DNA from: Bacillus subtilis subsp. subtilis
GTDB lineage: Bacteria > Pseudomonadota > Gammaproteobacteria > Xanthomonadales > Xanthomonadaceae
Length of the DNA stretch: 64,000 nucleotides
Direction of reading: 5' to 3'
NCBI GenBank assembly: GCA_021733645.1
Contig: JAHREJ010000013.1
Location: forward strand, 30,624 to 94,623
Notes under the pieces: model-generated
The model's input: the letters and a program-made list of their open reading frames with translations, nothing else
Told to the model about the DNA's origin: nothing
Database searches by the model: none
Part shown: positions 7,945-16,876 of the stretch, one piece after another
Position numbering within the stretch: the stretch's first letter is position 1
Layout: every line of letters starts with the position of its first letter
Translations under genes and position numbers: made by a program

Positions 7945-8628
7945 ATGCGTATCCTTCTGGTCGAAGACGAAGCCCCGCTGCGGGAAACCCTGGCCGCCCG
8001 GCTCAAGCGCGAAGGTTTTGCCGTCGACGCTGCGCAGGACGGTGAGGAAGGTCTGTACATGGGCCGCGAAGTGCCGTTCGACGTGGGCATCATCGATCTG
8101 GGCCTGCCCAAGATGTCGGGCATGGAACTGATCAAGGCCCTGCGCGACGAGGGCAAGAAATTCCCCGTGCTTATCCTTACTGCGCGCTCGAGCTGGCAGG
8201 ACAAGGTCGAAGGGCTCAAGCAGGGCGCCGACGATTACCTGGTCAAGCCGTTCCATGTCGAGGAGCTGCTGGCCCGCGTCAATGCGCTGCTGCGCCGTGC
8301 CGCTGGCTGGAGCAAGCCCACGCTGGAATGCGGCCCGGTGGCGTTGGACCTTGCCGCGCAGACGGTCAGCGTCAGCGGCAGCAACGTGGACCTCACCAGC
8401 TACGAGTACAAGGTGCTCGAATACCTGATGATGCATGCCGGTGAACTGGTCTCCAAGGCCGACCTCACCGAGCACATCTACCAGCAGGATTTCGATCGCG
8501 ATTCCAACGTGCTGGAGGTGTTCATCGGACGCCTGCGCAAGAAGCTCGATGCCGACGGCGAACTCAAGCCGATCGAAACCGTGCGTGGCCGCGGCTACCG
8601 TTTCGCCATCCCGCGCAACGAAGGCTGA
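7945..8628 (+). CDS. phoP: OmpR-family response regulator, PhoP-like
   Basis: The 227-residue protein has an N-terminal receiver domain with acidic pocket VEDE, phosphoacceptor D51 (IIDLGLPKMSG), T79 and K101 (DDYLVKPF), and a C-terminal winged helix (SYEYKVLEYLMMHAGELVSK, VRGRGYRFAIP). The partner kinase starts 25 bp downstream. The pair matches PhoPQ of xanthomonads, which respond to low Mg2+, antimicrobial peptides or acid. The symbol is assigned by resemblance and context. The start is supported by AGGGAGAG just upstream. Confidence 0.88.
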   Translation: MRILLVEDEAPLRETLAARLKREGFAVDAAQDGEEGLYMGREVPFDVGIIDLGLPKMSGMELIKALRDEGKKFPVLILTARSSWQDKVEGLKQGADDYLVKPFHVEELLARVNALLRRAAGWSKPTLECGPVALDLAAQTVSVSGSNVDLTSYEYKVLEYLMMHAGELVSKADLTEHIYQQDFDRDSNVLEVFIGRLRKKLDADGELKPIETVRGRGYRFAIPRNEG

Positions 8629-8653
8629 GCCGGTCGCTGGGCGAAGGAGTGTG

Positions 8654-10078
8654 ATGTCAGGCCGTCTGTGGTTCTTCAAACGCTGGCGGCCGCGCTCTTT
8701 GCAGGCGCGCCAGCTGCTGGCCGCCTCGGTCGGTCTGGTGGCGTTCCTGGCCATCGCCGGCTACGCGCTGGATGCGGCATTTGCCGACACCGCGCGGGCC
8801 AACCTGCGCGAGCGGCTGAAGAATTACGCCACCGCCTATGCGGCCGGCATCGACTTCACCCGCGACCGCTCGCTGTATATCCGCGAACAGCCGCCGGACC
8901 CACGGTTCGACGTGCCCGGCAGCGGTCTGTACCTGCAGGTGGTGATGCCCGACGGCAAGGGCAATTCCATGTCGGCCGAAGGGCCGATGCTGCCCACCGT
9001 GGGCGGCGGCCTGCTGGCCCCGCGCCAGGAAGTGTTCGAAGGCCCGCTGCCGATGATCCAGATCGATGGCAGCCAGGGCTCGGTGTACCGCTACGGGCTG
9101 GGCCTGGTGTGGGATGCCGACGCCGATCCTGCCACTGAATTTCCGTACACCATCTATGTGATGGAAGACTCGCGCGCACTGGGCGCGCAGCTGCGCGTGT
9201 TCCGCGGCCGGGTCTGGTTCTGGATGGGCGGTGCCGGTCTGATCCTGCTGATGCTGCAGACCGTGATCCTGCAGTGGAGCCTGCGCCCGATGCGGCGCGT
9301 GATCACCGAGTTGACCAAGGTGCAGCGCGGCGAGACCGAGCGCATGAGCGAACGCCACCCGCGCGAGCTCGAGCCGCTCACCGACAGCATCAACGCCTTC
9401 ATCGAAAGCGAGCGCGAAAACCTCGAGCGCCAGCGCAACACCCTGGCCGATCTGGCGCACAGCCTGAAAACCCCGTTGGCCGTGCTGCGCACCCAGCTCG
9501 ACAGCGGTGCGCAGGACCAGGACCTGCGCCAGGAGTTCGACGTGCAGCTGCGGCGCATGAACAACCTGGTGTCCTACCAGCTGGCGCGCGCGGCCTCGTC
9601 GGGCCACAAGCTGTTCTCCGCGCCGTTGCCGATCGAATCCAACGCCGAGGAGATCGTGCGCGGCCTGGAGAAGGTGTACGCCGGCAAGGGCGTGTTGTGC
9701 GAATTCGATATCGACGAAGGCGCGCGTTTCCACGGCGAACCCGGTGACCTGCAGGAGCTGCTGGGCAACCTGCTGGAAAACGCCTTCAAGTGGGCCAAGC
9801 GCCGCGTGCTGCTCACCGCCAAGCCGCTGCCGGCGCCGGGCGCACGCCGCGCCGGGCTGGTGCTGTCGGTGGATGACGATGGCCCGGGCATTGCCCCGGA
9901 CGACATCGCCAAGGTGCTGCAGCGGGGGGTGCGCGGCGACGAACGCGTGCAGGGCCACGGCATCGGCCTGTCGATCGTGCAGGACCTGATCAAGGATTAC
10001 CGCGGCGAACTGCAGGTCAAGCGCTCGCCAGAGCTGGGTGGCGCGCGGTTCGAAGTGAAGCTGCCGCCCGGGCCGTAA
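8654..10078 (+). CDS. phoQ: Sensor histidine kinase, PhoQ-like
   Basis: I choose ATG 8654 (a GTG lies directly before it), giving 474 residues. Two membrane helices (~22-42 and ~186-208) bracket a ~140-residue periplasmic sensor domain; a HAMP-like stretch follows (RRVITELTKVQRGETERM). The dimerisation helix carries the phosphorylated histidine in DLAHSLKTPLAVL (H269). The ATPase domain shows LLGNLLENAFKWAK and DDDGPGIAPDD. It phosphorylates the upstream regulator. The periplasmic part is the region most likely to differ from enterobacterial PhoQ, so the stimulus cannot be assumed. A short GC-rich palindrome after the stop separates it from convergent mtfA. Confidence 0.88.
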   Translation: MSGRLWFFKRWRPRSLQARQLLAASVGLVAFLAIAGYALDAAFADTARANLRERLKNYATAYAAGIDFTRDRSLYIREQPPDPRFDVPGSGLYLQVVMPDGKGNSMSAEGPMLPTVGGGLLAPRQEVFEGPLPMIQIDGSQGSVYRYGLGLVWDADADPATEFPYTIYVMEDSRALGAQLRVFRGRVWFWMGGAGLILLMLQTVILQWSLRPMRRVITELTKVQRGETERMSERHPRELEPLTDSINAFIESERENLERQRNTLADLAHSLKTPLAVLRTQLDSGAQDQDLRQEFDVQLRRMNNLVSYQLARAASSGHKLFSAPLPIESNAEEIVRGLEKVYAGKGVLCEFDIDEGARFHGEPGDLQELLGNLLENAFKWAKRRVLLTAKPLPAPGARRAGLVLSVDDDGPGIAPDDIAKVLQRGVRGDERVQGHGIGLSIVQDLIKDYRGELQVKRSPELGGARFEVKLPPGP

Positions 10079-10185
10079 TCGCCGCGCGCGGCGCAGGTAT
10101 TGCATCGACCAACGCTCGATGCCTGACCGACGCGCGGTTCACCAGCGCGGCAGGTGCGGAGCGTTGTTGGGCACGCAGCAGACCG

Positions 10186-11007
10186 TCAATGCGCCGGGTG
10201 AGGTTCCCGCCGTTGACCGGCACCGGTCGCCGCCGGCGAAGCCCCGTAAAACCGCCGCAGATGCGCGGCCACGGTCGGCAGTTCCCGCTGCAGCAACGCC
10301 GGCGCGGAGAAGTGGTACTCGGTTACCACCGCGAAGAACTCTTCCGGCGCCTCGGCGGCATACGGGTCGATCAACGTGTCCCGGCCATCGTCCACCTGCG
10401 CGCAGAACGCGTCATACGCGCGCTGGAAATCGGCCGCCCACTGCCGCTGCCAGTCGCGCGGCAGCGGCGGAGTGCCGTCGATGGCACCGTCCAGTGCATC
10501 GATCTTGTGGGCCATTTCATGCACCGCCACGCAGTAGCCTGCATGCGGATCGGCGATGTCGGCCTGGATGTCGGCCCACGACAGGATCAGCGGTCCGCTG
10601 TCCCACGATTCGCCGATCAGCTCGTCATCCCACTGGTGCAGCACGCCGGCCGCGTCGATATGGCTGCGCTGCACGCGGAATGCATCGGGGTACACGATCA
10701 GCTGCGACCAGCCGCGCAGGCCGACCTCGCCCAGTTCCAGCAGCGGCAGGCAGCACAGGGCGGCCAGCAGCACGGCATCGTTCTGGTCCAGTTGCAGGTC
10801 GCCGACCGGGCTGATGGTCTTTTCGTGCAGGAACCGCGCACTCAGGGCGCGCAGGCGTTCGCAGCGCGGCTCCTCCAGGCCATGCAGCCAAGGCGCCCGC
10901 TGGCAGCACTGCTGCCAGGTCTCCCTATCGATCTCGCGCGGCGTGCGCCGCAGCCAACCCCACAGACGTTGGATCAGCGGAACATGCCCGGCAGGAAGCT
11001 GTGCCAC
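10186..11007 (-). CDS. mtfA: Zinc-dependent peptidase MtfA-like (M90)
   Basis: The 273-residue protein has the zinc-peptidase motif HEMAHKID (163-170) and a downstream glutamate region EEFFAVVTEYHF, as in MtfA/YeeI. In Escherichia coli MtfA binds and inactivates the glucose repressor Mlc and has aminopeptidase activity; in xanthomonads the partner is unknown. Conserved GWSQLIVYPDAF, GESWDSGPLILSW and FCAQVDDGRDTLIDPYAAE support the family. Its start overlaps the end of the small exported-protein gene by 34 bp, suggesting co-transcription. The last ~20 residues (GAGQRREPHPAH) are not conserved in nature. Confidence 0.88.
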   Translation of the reverse strand: MAQLPAGHVPLIQRLWGWLRRTPREIDRETWQQCCQRAPWLHGLEEPRCERLRALSARFLHEKTISPVGDLQLDQNDAVLLAALCCLPLLELGEVGLRGWSQLIVYPDAFRVQRSHIDAAGVLHQWDDELIGESWDSGPLILSWADIQADIADPHAGYCVAVHEMAHKIDALDGAIDGTPPLPRDWQRQWAADFQRAYDAFCAQVDDGRDTLIDPYAAEAPEEFFAVVTEYHFSAPALLQRELPTVAAHLRRFYGASPAATGAGQRREPHPAH

Positions 11008-11255
11008 TTCGGCGCGCGCAGGCGCGGCAGTACGTCATCGTCGCCGCCACCACCGCTGCTGGTGCCGCTGGCGGCGCTGGGCTTGGCCGCCGGCGCACGT
11101 GCCGCCGGTGCCGCCGCAGGCGCAGCGCGCTCGCTTTCGGCCGGCGAATACACACAGCCACCCCGCCCCGCGCTGGTCAGCGCATCGGAAGCGTGCGCGG
11201 CCAAGGGGGCCATCAGCAGGATCAGGCAATGGGCGAACGGGCGCATCGTCGACAT
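10974..11255 (-). CDS. Small exported protein upstream of mtfA
   Basis: Ninety-three residues beginning MSTMRPFAHCLILLMAPLAAHA, a clear signal peptide with cleavage after AHA. The mature part is an Ala/Pro/Ser-rich low-complexity segment followed by a short C-terminus (VLPRLRAPKWHSFLPGMFR). No family is recognised. It overlaps mtfA by 34 bp on the same strand and is divergent from birA with ~110 bp between starts. MRPFAHC at the fourth codon is an alternative start. Confidence 0.6.
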   Translation of the reverse strand: MSTMRPFAHCLILLMAPLAAHASDALTSAGRGGCVYSPAESERAAPAAAPAARAPAAKPSAASGTSSGGGGDDDVLPRLRAPKWHSFLPGMFR

Positions 11256-11364
11256 CCGGAAGGGCGGGTCAGTCTTCGATTCTAGCCCGATTCAGGGCGG
11301 TGGTTGGAAGCCCCCCGGGCAGGCAGGCGGCAGGGCTTTCCCGCATACTTTTGCCGATCACCTG

Positions 11365-12342
11365 ATGGAAGCTGCCGTGGACGACCGCCAACTGCTGGCC
11401 AAACTGGGCGCCGGGCGCCTGTCCGGCGACGCGCTGGCCCGCGAACTGGGCTACACCCGTGCCGCAATTTGGAAGAGAATTCAAGGACTTAGAGCCGCCG
11501 GTGTCGAAGTGGAAGGGCGTGCCGGGGAAGGCTACGGACTGACCCGCCCGCTGGACCTGCTGGCGCCGGAGGCGATCCGCGCCCAGCTCCCCCATGCCGC
11601 CGAGGCGCTCCTGCACGACCTGCAGGTGGCCTGGACGGTGGACTCCACCAATGCAGAATTGTTGCGGTGCAGCGCGCCTGAACAGGGTGTTCGCGTCCTG
11701 TTGGCCGAGCGCCAGACCGGCGGCCGGGGGCGTCGTGGCCGCGCCTGGGCCTCGCCGCTGGCTGCGCATGTGTACCTGTCGGTGCTGCGCCTGTTCGACG
11801 GTGGGCTGGTGCGGCTGAGTGGCTTGAGCCTGGTGGCCGGCATCGCGGTGGCCGAGGCGCTGCATGATCTGGGCTATGTGCAGGCGCGGCTGAAGTGGCC
11901 CAACGACCTGATGGTCGATGGCCGCAAGCTGGTGGGCCTGCTGGCCGAAGGCGGTGGCGAATACGCCGGACCGGCACGGGCGGTGATCGGTATCGGCATC
12001 AACGTGCACATGCCGGCGGCGTTTGCCGAACAGATCACCCAACCGTGGATCGACCTGGACACCCTGGCCGGCGCGCCGGTGGATCGCAACACGGTGGTCG
12101 CGGCGGTATTGGCGCGGCTGTTGCCGGCGCTGGAAACGTTCGACGCCCAAGGGCTGGCGCCGTTCCTGCCACGCTATGCCGAACTGGACCTGCTGCGCGG
12201 CAAAACCGTGCGCGTGGAGCAGGGCGGACAATGGCGCGAGGGCACCGCACTGGGGCTGGCCGACGATGGCGCGCTGCGCGTTCGCATCGACGGGGTGGAG
12301 CAACACGTGCATGCCGGCGAAGTCAGCGTGAGGGCGCAATGA
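11365..12342 (+). CDS. birA: Bifunctional biotin-acetyl-CoA-carboxylase ligase / biotin repressor
   Basis: From ATG 11365 the protein has 325 residues. An N-terminal winged helix (LSGDALARELGYTRAAIWKR, ~19-38) indicates a DNA-binding BirA. The catalytic domain shows DSTNAELL (93-100), the biotinyl-AMP loop GGRGRRGRAWAS (119-130), KWPNDLMVDGRKLVGLL (177-193) and a C-terminal SH3-like cap. It activates biotin with ATP and transfers it to the acetyl-CoA carboxylase carrier protein, and in the repressor role shuts biotin synthesis genes. It overlaps coaX by the ATGA tetranucleotide. The long open frame upstream is antisense to mtfA and not real. Confidence 0.94.
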   Translation: MEAAVDDRQLLAKLGAGRLSGDALARELGYTRAAIWKRIQGLRAAGVEVEGRAGEGYGLTRPLDLLAPEAIRAQLPHAAEALLHDLQVAWTVDSTNAELLRCSAPEQGVRVLLAERQTGGRGRRGRAWASPLAAHVYLSVLRLFDGGLVRLSGLSLVAGIAVAEALHDLGYVQARLKWPNDLMVDGRKLVGLLAEGGGEYAGPARAVIGIGINVHMPAAFAEQITQPWIDLDTLAGAPVDRNTVVAAVLARLLPALETFDAQGLAPFLPRYAELDLLRGKTVRVEQGGQWREGTALGLADDGALRVRIDGVEQHVHAGEVSVRAQ

Positions 12343-13076
12343 GCGACTGGTTGTTCGACCTGGGAAATTCGCGCTTCAAGTTCGCCCCGTTGCAGGGCGC
12401 GCGTGCTGGTGATGTGCAGGCCTGGCCGCATGGCGCCGAAACCATGCCGGCCGAACAGCTGCAGGCGCTGCCCAGCGGCGATGTCGCCTACGTGGCCAGC
12501 GTGGCCGCGCCCACCCTCACGCGCAGCATGCTGGCGATTCTGCAGGGGCGTTTTCGCCAGGTGCGGGTGGCGCATACCCAAGCGCGCTACGCCGGTGTGC
12601 AGGTGGCCTATGCCGATCCCGGCAAGCTCGGGGTGGATCGTTTCCTGGCGCTGCTGGCGGCGGCCGAAACCGGTGAGGCGGTGGTCGTTGCCGGTGTCGG
12701 CACGGCATTGACCATCGACCTGCTGGATGCCGATGGCGTGCACCAGGGGGGACGAATTGCTGCTTCGCCCACCACCATGCGCGAAGCGTTGCATGCGCGC
12801 GCGGTACAGCTGCCGGCCAGCGGTGGCCACTACACCGAATTTGCCAACGATACCGCCGATGCGCTGGCCTCCGGCTGCGACGGTGCCGCCGTGGCGTTGA
12901 TCGAACGCAGCCGCGCGCAGGCCGCCACGCAGCTGGGGTACCTGCCGGCGTTGCTGGTGCATGGCGGCGGCGCACCGCCACTGCTGCCGCTGCTGGGCGA
13001 TGCGCGCTTCCTGCCGTCGCTGGTGCTGGACGGCCTGGCCCGCTGGGCGGTGCATCAACCTGCTGGTGCACGGTAG
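12339..13076 (+). CDS. coaX: Type III pantothenate kinase
   Basis: The 245-residue protein has the ASKHA-fold landmarks of CoaX: phosphate-1 motif FDLGNSRFKFA near the N-terminus, PGKLGVDRFLALLAA (~105-119), and the phosphate-2 region GVGTALTIDLLD. It phosphorylates pantothenate with ATP, the first step of CoA synthesis. The birA-coaX coupling by 4-bp overlap is typical of this lineage. The next gene, a SPOR protein, starts 9 bp after its stop. Confidence 0.94.
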   Translation: MSDWLFDLGNSRFKFAPLQGARAGDVQAWPHGAETMPAEQLQALPSGDVAYVASVAAPTLTRSMLAILQGRFRQVRVAHTQARYAGVQVAYADPGKLGVDRFLALLAAAETGEAVVVAGVGTALTIDLLDADGVHQGGRIAASPTTMREALHARAVQLPASGGHYTEFANDTADALASGCDGAAVALIERSRAQAATQLGYLPALLVHGGGAPPLLPLLGDARFLPSLVLDGLARWAVHQPAGAR

Positions 13077-13085
13077 GATCCCCGC

Positions 13086-13931
<846 letters not shown>

Positions 13932-13973
13932 AATCCGTGCTCGGCAACGGCCTTCGCCGCTGCCCGTGCCTTT

Positions 13974-14049
13974 GCCGGCATAGCTCAGTTGGTAGAGCAA
14001 CCGCCTTGTAAGCGGTAGGTCCCCAGTTCGAATCCGGGTGCCGGCACCA
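13974..14049 (+). tRNA. tRNA-Thr (anticodon TGT)
   Basis: A 76-nt cloverleaf with acceptor GCCGGCA/TGCCGGC, D-arm GCTCAGTTGGTAGAGC, anticodon stem ACCGC/GCGGT around loop CTTGTAA (anticodon TGT), T-arm containing GTTCGAATC, and an encoded 3' CCA (14047-14049). It reads ACA and wobble Thr codons. Confidence 0.97.
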
Positions 14050-14091
14050 TCCCCGCCGCCTTGCAGCGTGCGCACCATCGGCTGCGACGCG

Positions 14092-14631
14092 CTAGTGCGT
14101 TTCGGCGAACCGATACGACAACAGCGACTTCACCAGGAACGTGACCTGGGTGGCCGAGCGCGCGTCCACGCGCATCACCGGCAGCCGGAAGCCTGCATCC
14201 AGCAGCGCCTGGCGTACGTCGGGCACCAGCAGCTCGGGATGTTCATCGGTGCGGGTGATGCCCACCGCGAGGCTGGCATCGGGTGCGATCCGCGAAAATT
14301 CCTGGAGCAGCTCCACGGTCGAGGCGATCGGCTCGGGGTGACCGGCGCTGACCAGCACGATCACGCCCAATGCACCTTCGCAGACCATCGGCCACATGAA
14401 ATCCAGATAGCGCTGGCCAGGCACGCCGTAGACGTGCAGCAGTTCGCCGTCGTCCAGTTCGATCGAGCTGTAGTCCAGTGCGACGGTGGTTTCCACTTTG
14501 TCGCCGTAGGCGTCTTCGCTGAGCGGCATTTCGGTGCTGACCGGCTCCACATCGGAGATCGCGCGCACCGCCGTGGTCTTGCCGGCGCCCATGCCACCGA
14601 CGAACACCAGCTTGTTGGCCGGCAGGCTCAT
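14092..14631 (-). CDS. MglA/COG2229-like small GTPase
   Basis: From ATG 14631 (overlapping the previous gene's stop by 4 bp) the product has 179 residues. The P-loop GGMGAGKT (12-19) is intact. The switch-II position reads YGVPGQRYLDFMW, so the usual DxxG aspartate is replaced, and the base-specificity motif reads ITRTDE (125-130) in place of NKxD; both are characteristic of the prokaryotic Ras-like COG2229/MglA group. Such GTPases pair with roadblock/LC7 proteins to set polarity or type IV pilus activity. Two roadblock genes lie upstream in the same operon. A role in twitching motility or polarity is inferred from family and context. Confidence 0.83.
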   Translation of the reverse strand: MSLPANKLVFVGGMGAGKTTAVRAISDVEPVSTEMPLSEDAYGDKVETTVALDYSSIELDDGELLHVYGVPGQRYLDFMWPMVCEGALGVIVLVSAGHPEPIASTVELLQEFSRIAPDASLAVGITRTDEHPELLVPDVRQALLDAGFRLPVMRVDARSATQVTFLVKSLLSYRFAETH

Positions 14632-15584
14632 GATGCAGCGCCCTGGAACAGGCTGAGGCCGAAGCGGCGCGCCACCCACGAGAAGAAACGTGAATCGCCA
14701 GCGTCGCGGCGGGGTTGCGAAGGGGGCACGGGAGCATCCTGGATCGAGGCGAGACCGCTGGCGAGCGCGGCGGAGAACAGCAACTGTACGGTGTGCTGCG
14801 GCATCCGGCAGGCACTGGCCAGCGCGCTGGCACGCCAGGGGCGTGCGTGCAGGCGGGCGATCGCCAGCAGCCCGTTGTCGGGCACGTCGTCGGCGCTCAG
14901 GTCGGGCCATTGGCGCAGCTGCAGCGACGCCTGTGCACTGGGGGCGGGCATCAGCTCCGGCCGATGCCGGGCGATGCAGAAGAACAACGCTTCAAACGAG
15001 TGCCGCTGCGGCAGGCGGTACGCGTACTGGTGCTGGAAGGTTTCCGCATCGATGGCGGTCAGCGACCAGGTGGCATCGTCCAGCTGCGCGGCCACCTCGG
15101 CCAGTGCGGTGGCCGCAGGCAGCGCGATGCTGCGCGTGGCCGGGTCGACCAGCAGGATCATGGCACCACGTTGCAGCAGGTGCATGCCTGCCGATGGCGC
15201 GCCGTGCCGGGCCAGCTGCATCAGCAGCGGCGTGCCCTGCACGGCGTTGGCTGCTTCCGGGGCGGCCAGCAGCAACGTGGACAGCTGGTCGTTGATGTCG
15301 CGCACGGTGGCGCCGTGCGGCAGCTCGCCACGCGCGCTGGCGGGAAAGCGCCGCGCGATCGACAGCGTAGGCACGCCCAGCGTACGGGCATCGGCCAGCG
15401 CGGTCGCACTGGCCGGGTGGTCCAGGCCGATCACCAGCAGGTCCACGGGCTGGCCGGACCACGCCTGCAGGGCCACGTCCATGCGCTCGGCGAGCAGCAG
15501 TGAACTGGCCAGCTTGAGCCGGGTGTGATGCAACAGGTCGAGCCCGACCGCGGCGATCTGGAAGGAACGAATGGGGGTTTTCAT
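14628..15584 (-). CDS. Uncharacterised protein of the GTPase/roadblock operon (receiver-like N-terminus)
   Basis: I choose ATG 15584 (MKTPIRSFQIAAVGLDLLHH), 318 residues. The N-terminal ~100 residues (VDLLVIGLDHPASATALADA, LGVPTLSIARRFPA) have the alternating strand/helix feel of a receiver or Rossmann-like domain without a phosphoacceptor I can place. A central beta-rich part precedes an alpha-helical C-terminus (LLAIARLHARPWRASALASA then VQLLFSAALASGLASI) suggestive of a winged helix. It is translationally coupled to the GTPase by ATGA and likely links it to an output. I do not recognise a named family. Confidence 0.72.
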   Translation of the reverse strand: MKTPIRSFQIAAVGLDLLHHTRLKLASSLLLAERMDVALQAWSGQPVDLLVIGLDHPASATALADARTLGVPTLSIARRFPASARGELPHGATVRDINDQLSTLLLAAPEAANAVQGTPLLMQLARHGAPSAGMHLLQRGAMILLVDPATRSIALPAATALAEVAAQLDDATWSLTAIDAETFQHQYAYRLPQRHSFEALFFCIARHRPELMPAPSAQASLQLRQWPDLSADDVPDNGLLAIARLHARPWRASALASACRMPQHTVQLLFSAALASGLASIQDAPVPPSQPRRDAGDSRFFSWVARRFGLSLFQGAAS

Positions 15585-15678
15585 GGGGGTTGCCAGCAGG
15601 CGGCCGGTCATCGCGTGCAGGGCGCACGCGGCGGCGCGATCGTCCTGCACGGCGTTGGCCGTGCAGGACATGAGGCGA

Positions 15679-16038
15679 TCAGCTGAAGTCCAGGGTCTTC
15701 TCGAACGCCTTCAGTTCATGCCGCGACATGGCCAGGTTGGCCTTGGCGCGGTCCATGATCACGTACAGGAACAGCACCGGGTTGCTCTCCAGCGGGCGGA
15801 TCAGGTGGTACTGGGTGCCCAGGCTGATCAGGATGTCTTCGATGCTGTCGGCCAGCCCGAGCTGCTCGGCCACGCGGCGCTTGGTACGCACCACGTCGGT
15901 ATTGCCGGCCGCGGCCAGTTCCAGGTTGATGCTGCCGCCACCCAGCGTGGCCAGGGCCATGCCGCTGTCACTGTCTACCAGGGCCGCGCCGACGAAACCG
16001 GCGACCGAATTGAGCTTTTCCAGATTGAGGTTGGACAC
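15679..16038 (-). CDS. Roadblock/LC7-domain protein (MglB-like)
   Basis: A compact 119-residue single-domain protein, the normal size for roadblock/LC7. It shows the amphipathic first helix (NLEKLNSVAGFVGAALVDSD), a glycine-rich turn, and a central sheet leading to QYHLIRPLESNPVLFLYVIM. MglB-type roadblock dimers act as GTPase-activating partners of MglA-like proteins. Being second in an operon ending with such a GTPase strongly suggests a functional pair. Co-transcription is inferred from strand and close spacing. Confidence 0.85.
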   Translation of the reverse strand: MSNLNLEKLNSVAGFVGAALVDSDSGMALATLGGGSINLELAAAGNTDVVRTKRRVAEQLGLADSIEDILISLGTQYHLIRPLESNPVLFLYVIMDRAKANLAMSRHELKAFEKTLDFS

Positions 16039-16114
16039 GTAAATCCTTGTGGGTCAGGCAGAAGGAAGACAGGCCGACGGCCTGCCTGATAGCACAGCAG
16101 AAAAGGGGCGCCGA

Positions 16115-16567
16115 TCAGGCTGCGCGCGGGCGCAGCACGGCTTCAAGACGGGTGGCGCATTCGCGCGCGTGGAACAGCAGCACGGCCATGTTCAGGTCGT
16201 GGCTGCCCACCGCGGTCAGGGTGAGCGGTTTGTCGCCCTGGATGCGGATCAGCACGACGTTGCCCTGGCGGGTGCAGATGGTGGCGTAGTCGGCTTCGCT
16301 CAACGCCAGTTCGCGCGAGACGGTCTCGCCCAGGGTCAGGAACGAGTTGGCCATCGCGGCCAGGCGGCGACCGTCCACGCCCAGCGCCGAGCTTTCGGCG
16401 ACGGCGCGCCCATCGGCGGTGGAGAGCATGAGCAGGCTGAGGCTGGATTCGCGCTCGCGCGACTGGCGGAACGTCGCCTCGATGCCGTCGATGTCATACC
16501 GCTGGCGCGCCGGCTGGCTTTCGCCACTGACGCCACGGACGATCTGGTGAATGGTACTGCGCTGCAC
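16115..16567 (-). CDS. Second roadblock/LC7-like protein
   Basis: I place the start at GTG 16567 (VQRSTIHQIVRGVSG) because CAGGGGG lies six bases upstream; a longer TTG start at 16603 is possible. The 150-residue protein has an N-terminal helical extension, then a roadblock-like core: SLSLLMLSTADGRAVAESSA, LGETVSRELALSEADYATIC and RQGNVVLIRIQGDKPLTLTA. It is first in the four-gene operon. Two non-identical roadblock subunits suggest a heteromeric regulator or two separate switches. Confidence 0.8.
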   Translation of the reverse strand: MQRSTIHQIVRGVSGESQPARQRYDIDGIEATFRQSRERESSLSLLMLSTADGRAVAESSALGVDGRRLAAMANSFLTLGETVSRELALSEADYATICTRQGNVVLIRIQGDKPLTLTAVGSHDLNMAVLLFHARECATRLEAVLRPRAA

Positions 16568-16876
16568 GTACTGCCCCCTGGCACACGACGAAACACGAAC
16601 CAATCCTTGATGGATTAGTCAATCAGTACTGCGAAGAAGTGTGAAATGTAGCACGGAATATTTACCTTCACTGCCAACGCAGGATGAACCGCACTGTCCT
16701 GTCGACGCGGGAAGACCGTTGCGCGGCAACGGCTTTCCCGCTGCGGCCGGATGCGACGCTGGGCGGCACGCTGCGCCGCTGGCGGTCATGCGGGGCTGCC
16801 TGCTGCACCGCCGCGAGTGACCCTGCACCGCGCTGGCTAGACTGTGCTTCTTTTTCCGCACTTGCAGGAGGCATCC

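Noticed and set aside
10189..11364. Extension of birA upstream to 10189
   Set aside because: The added codons are antisense to mtfA; the BirA helix-turn-helix begins right after ATG 11365.
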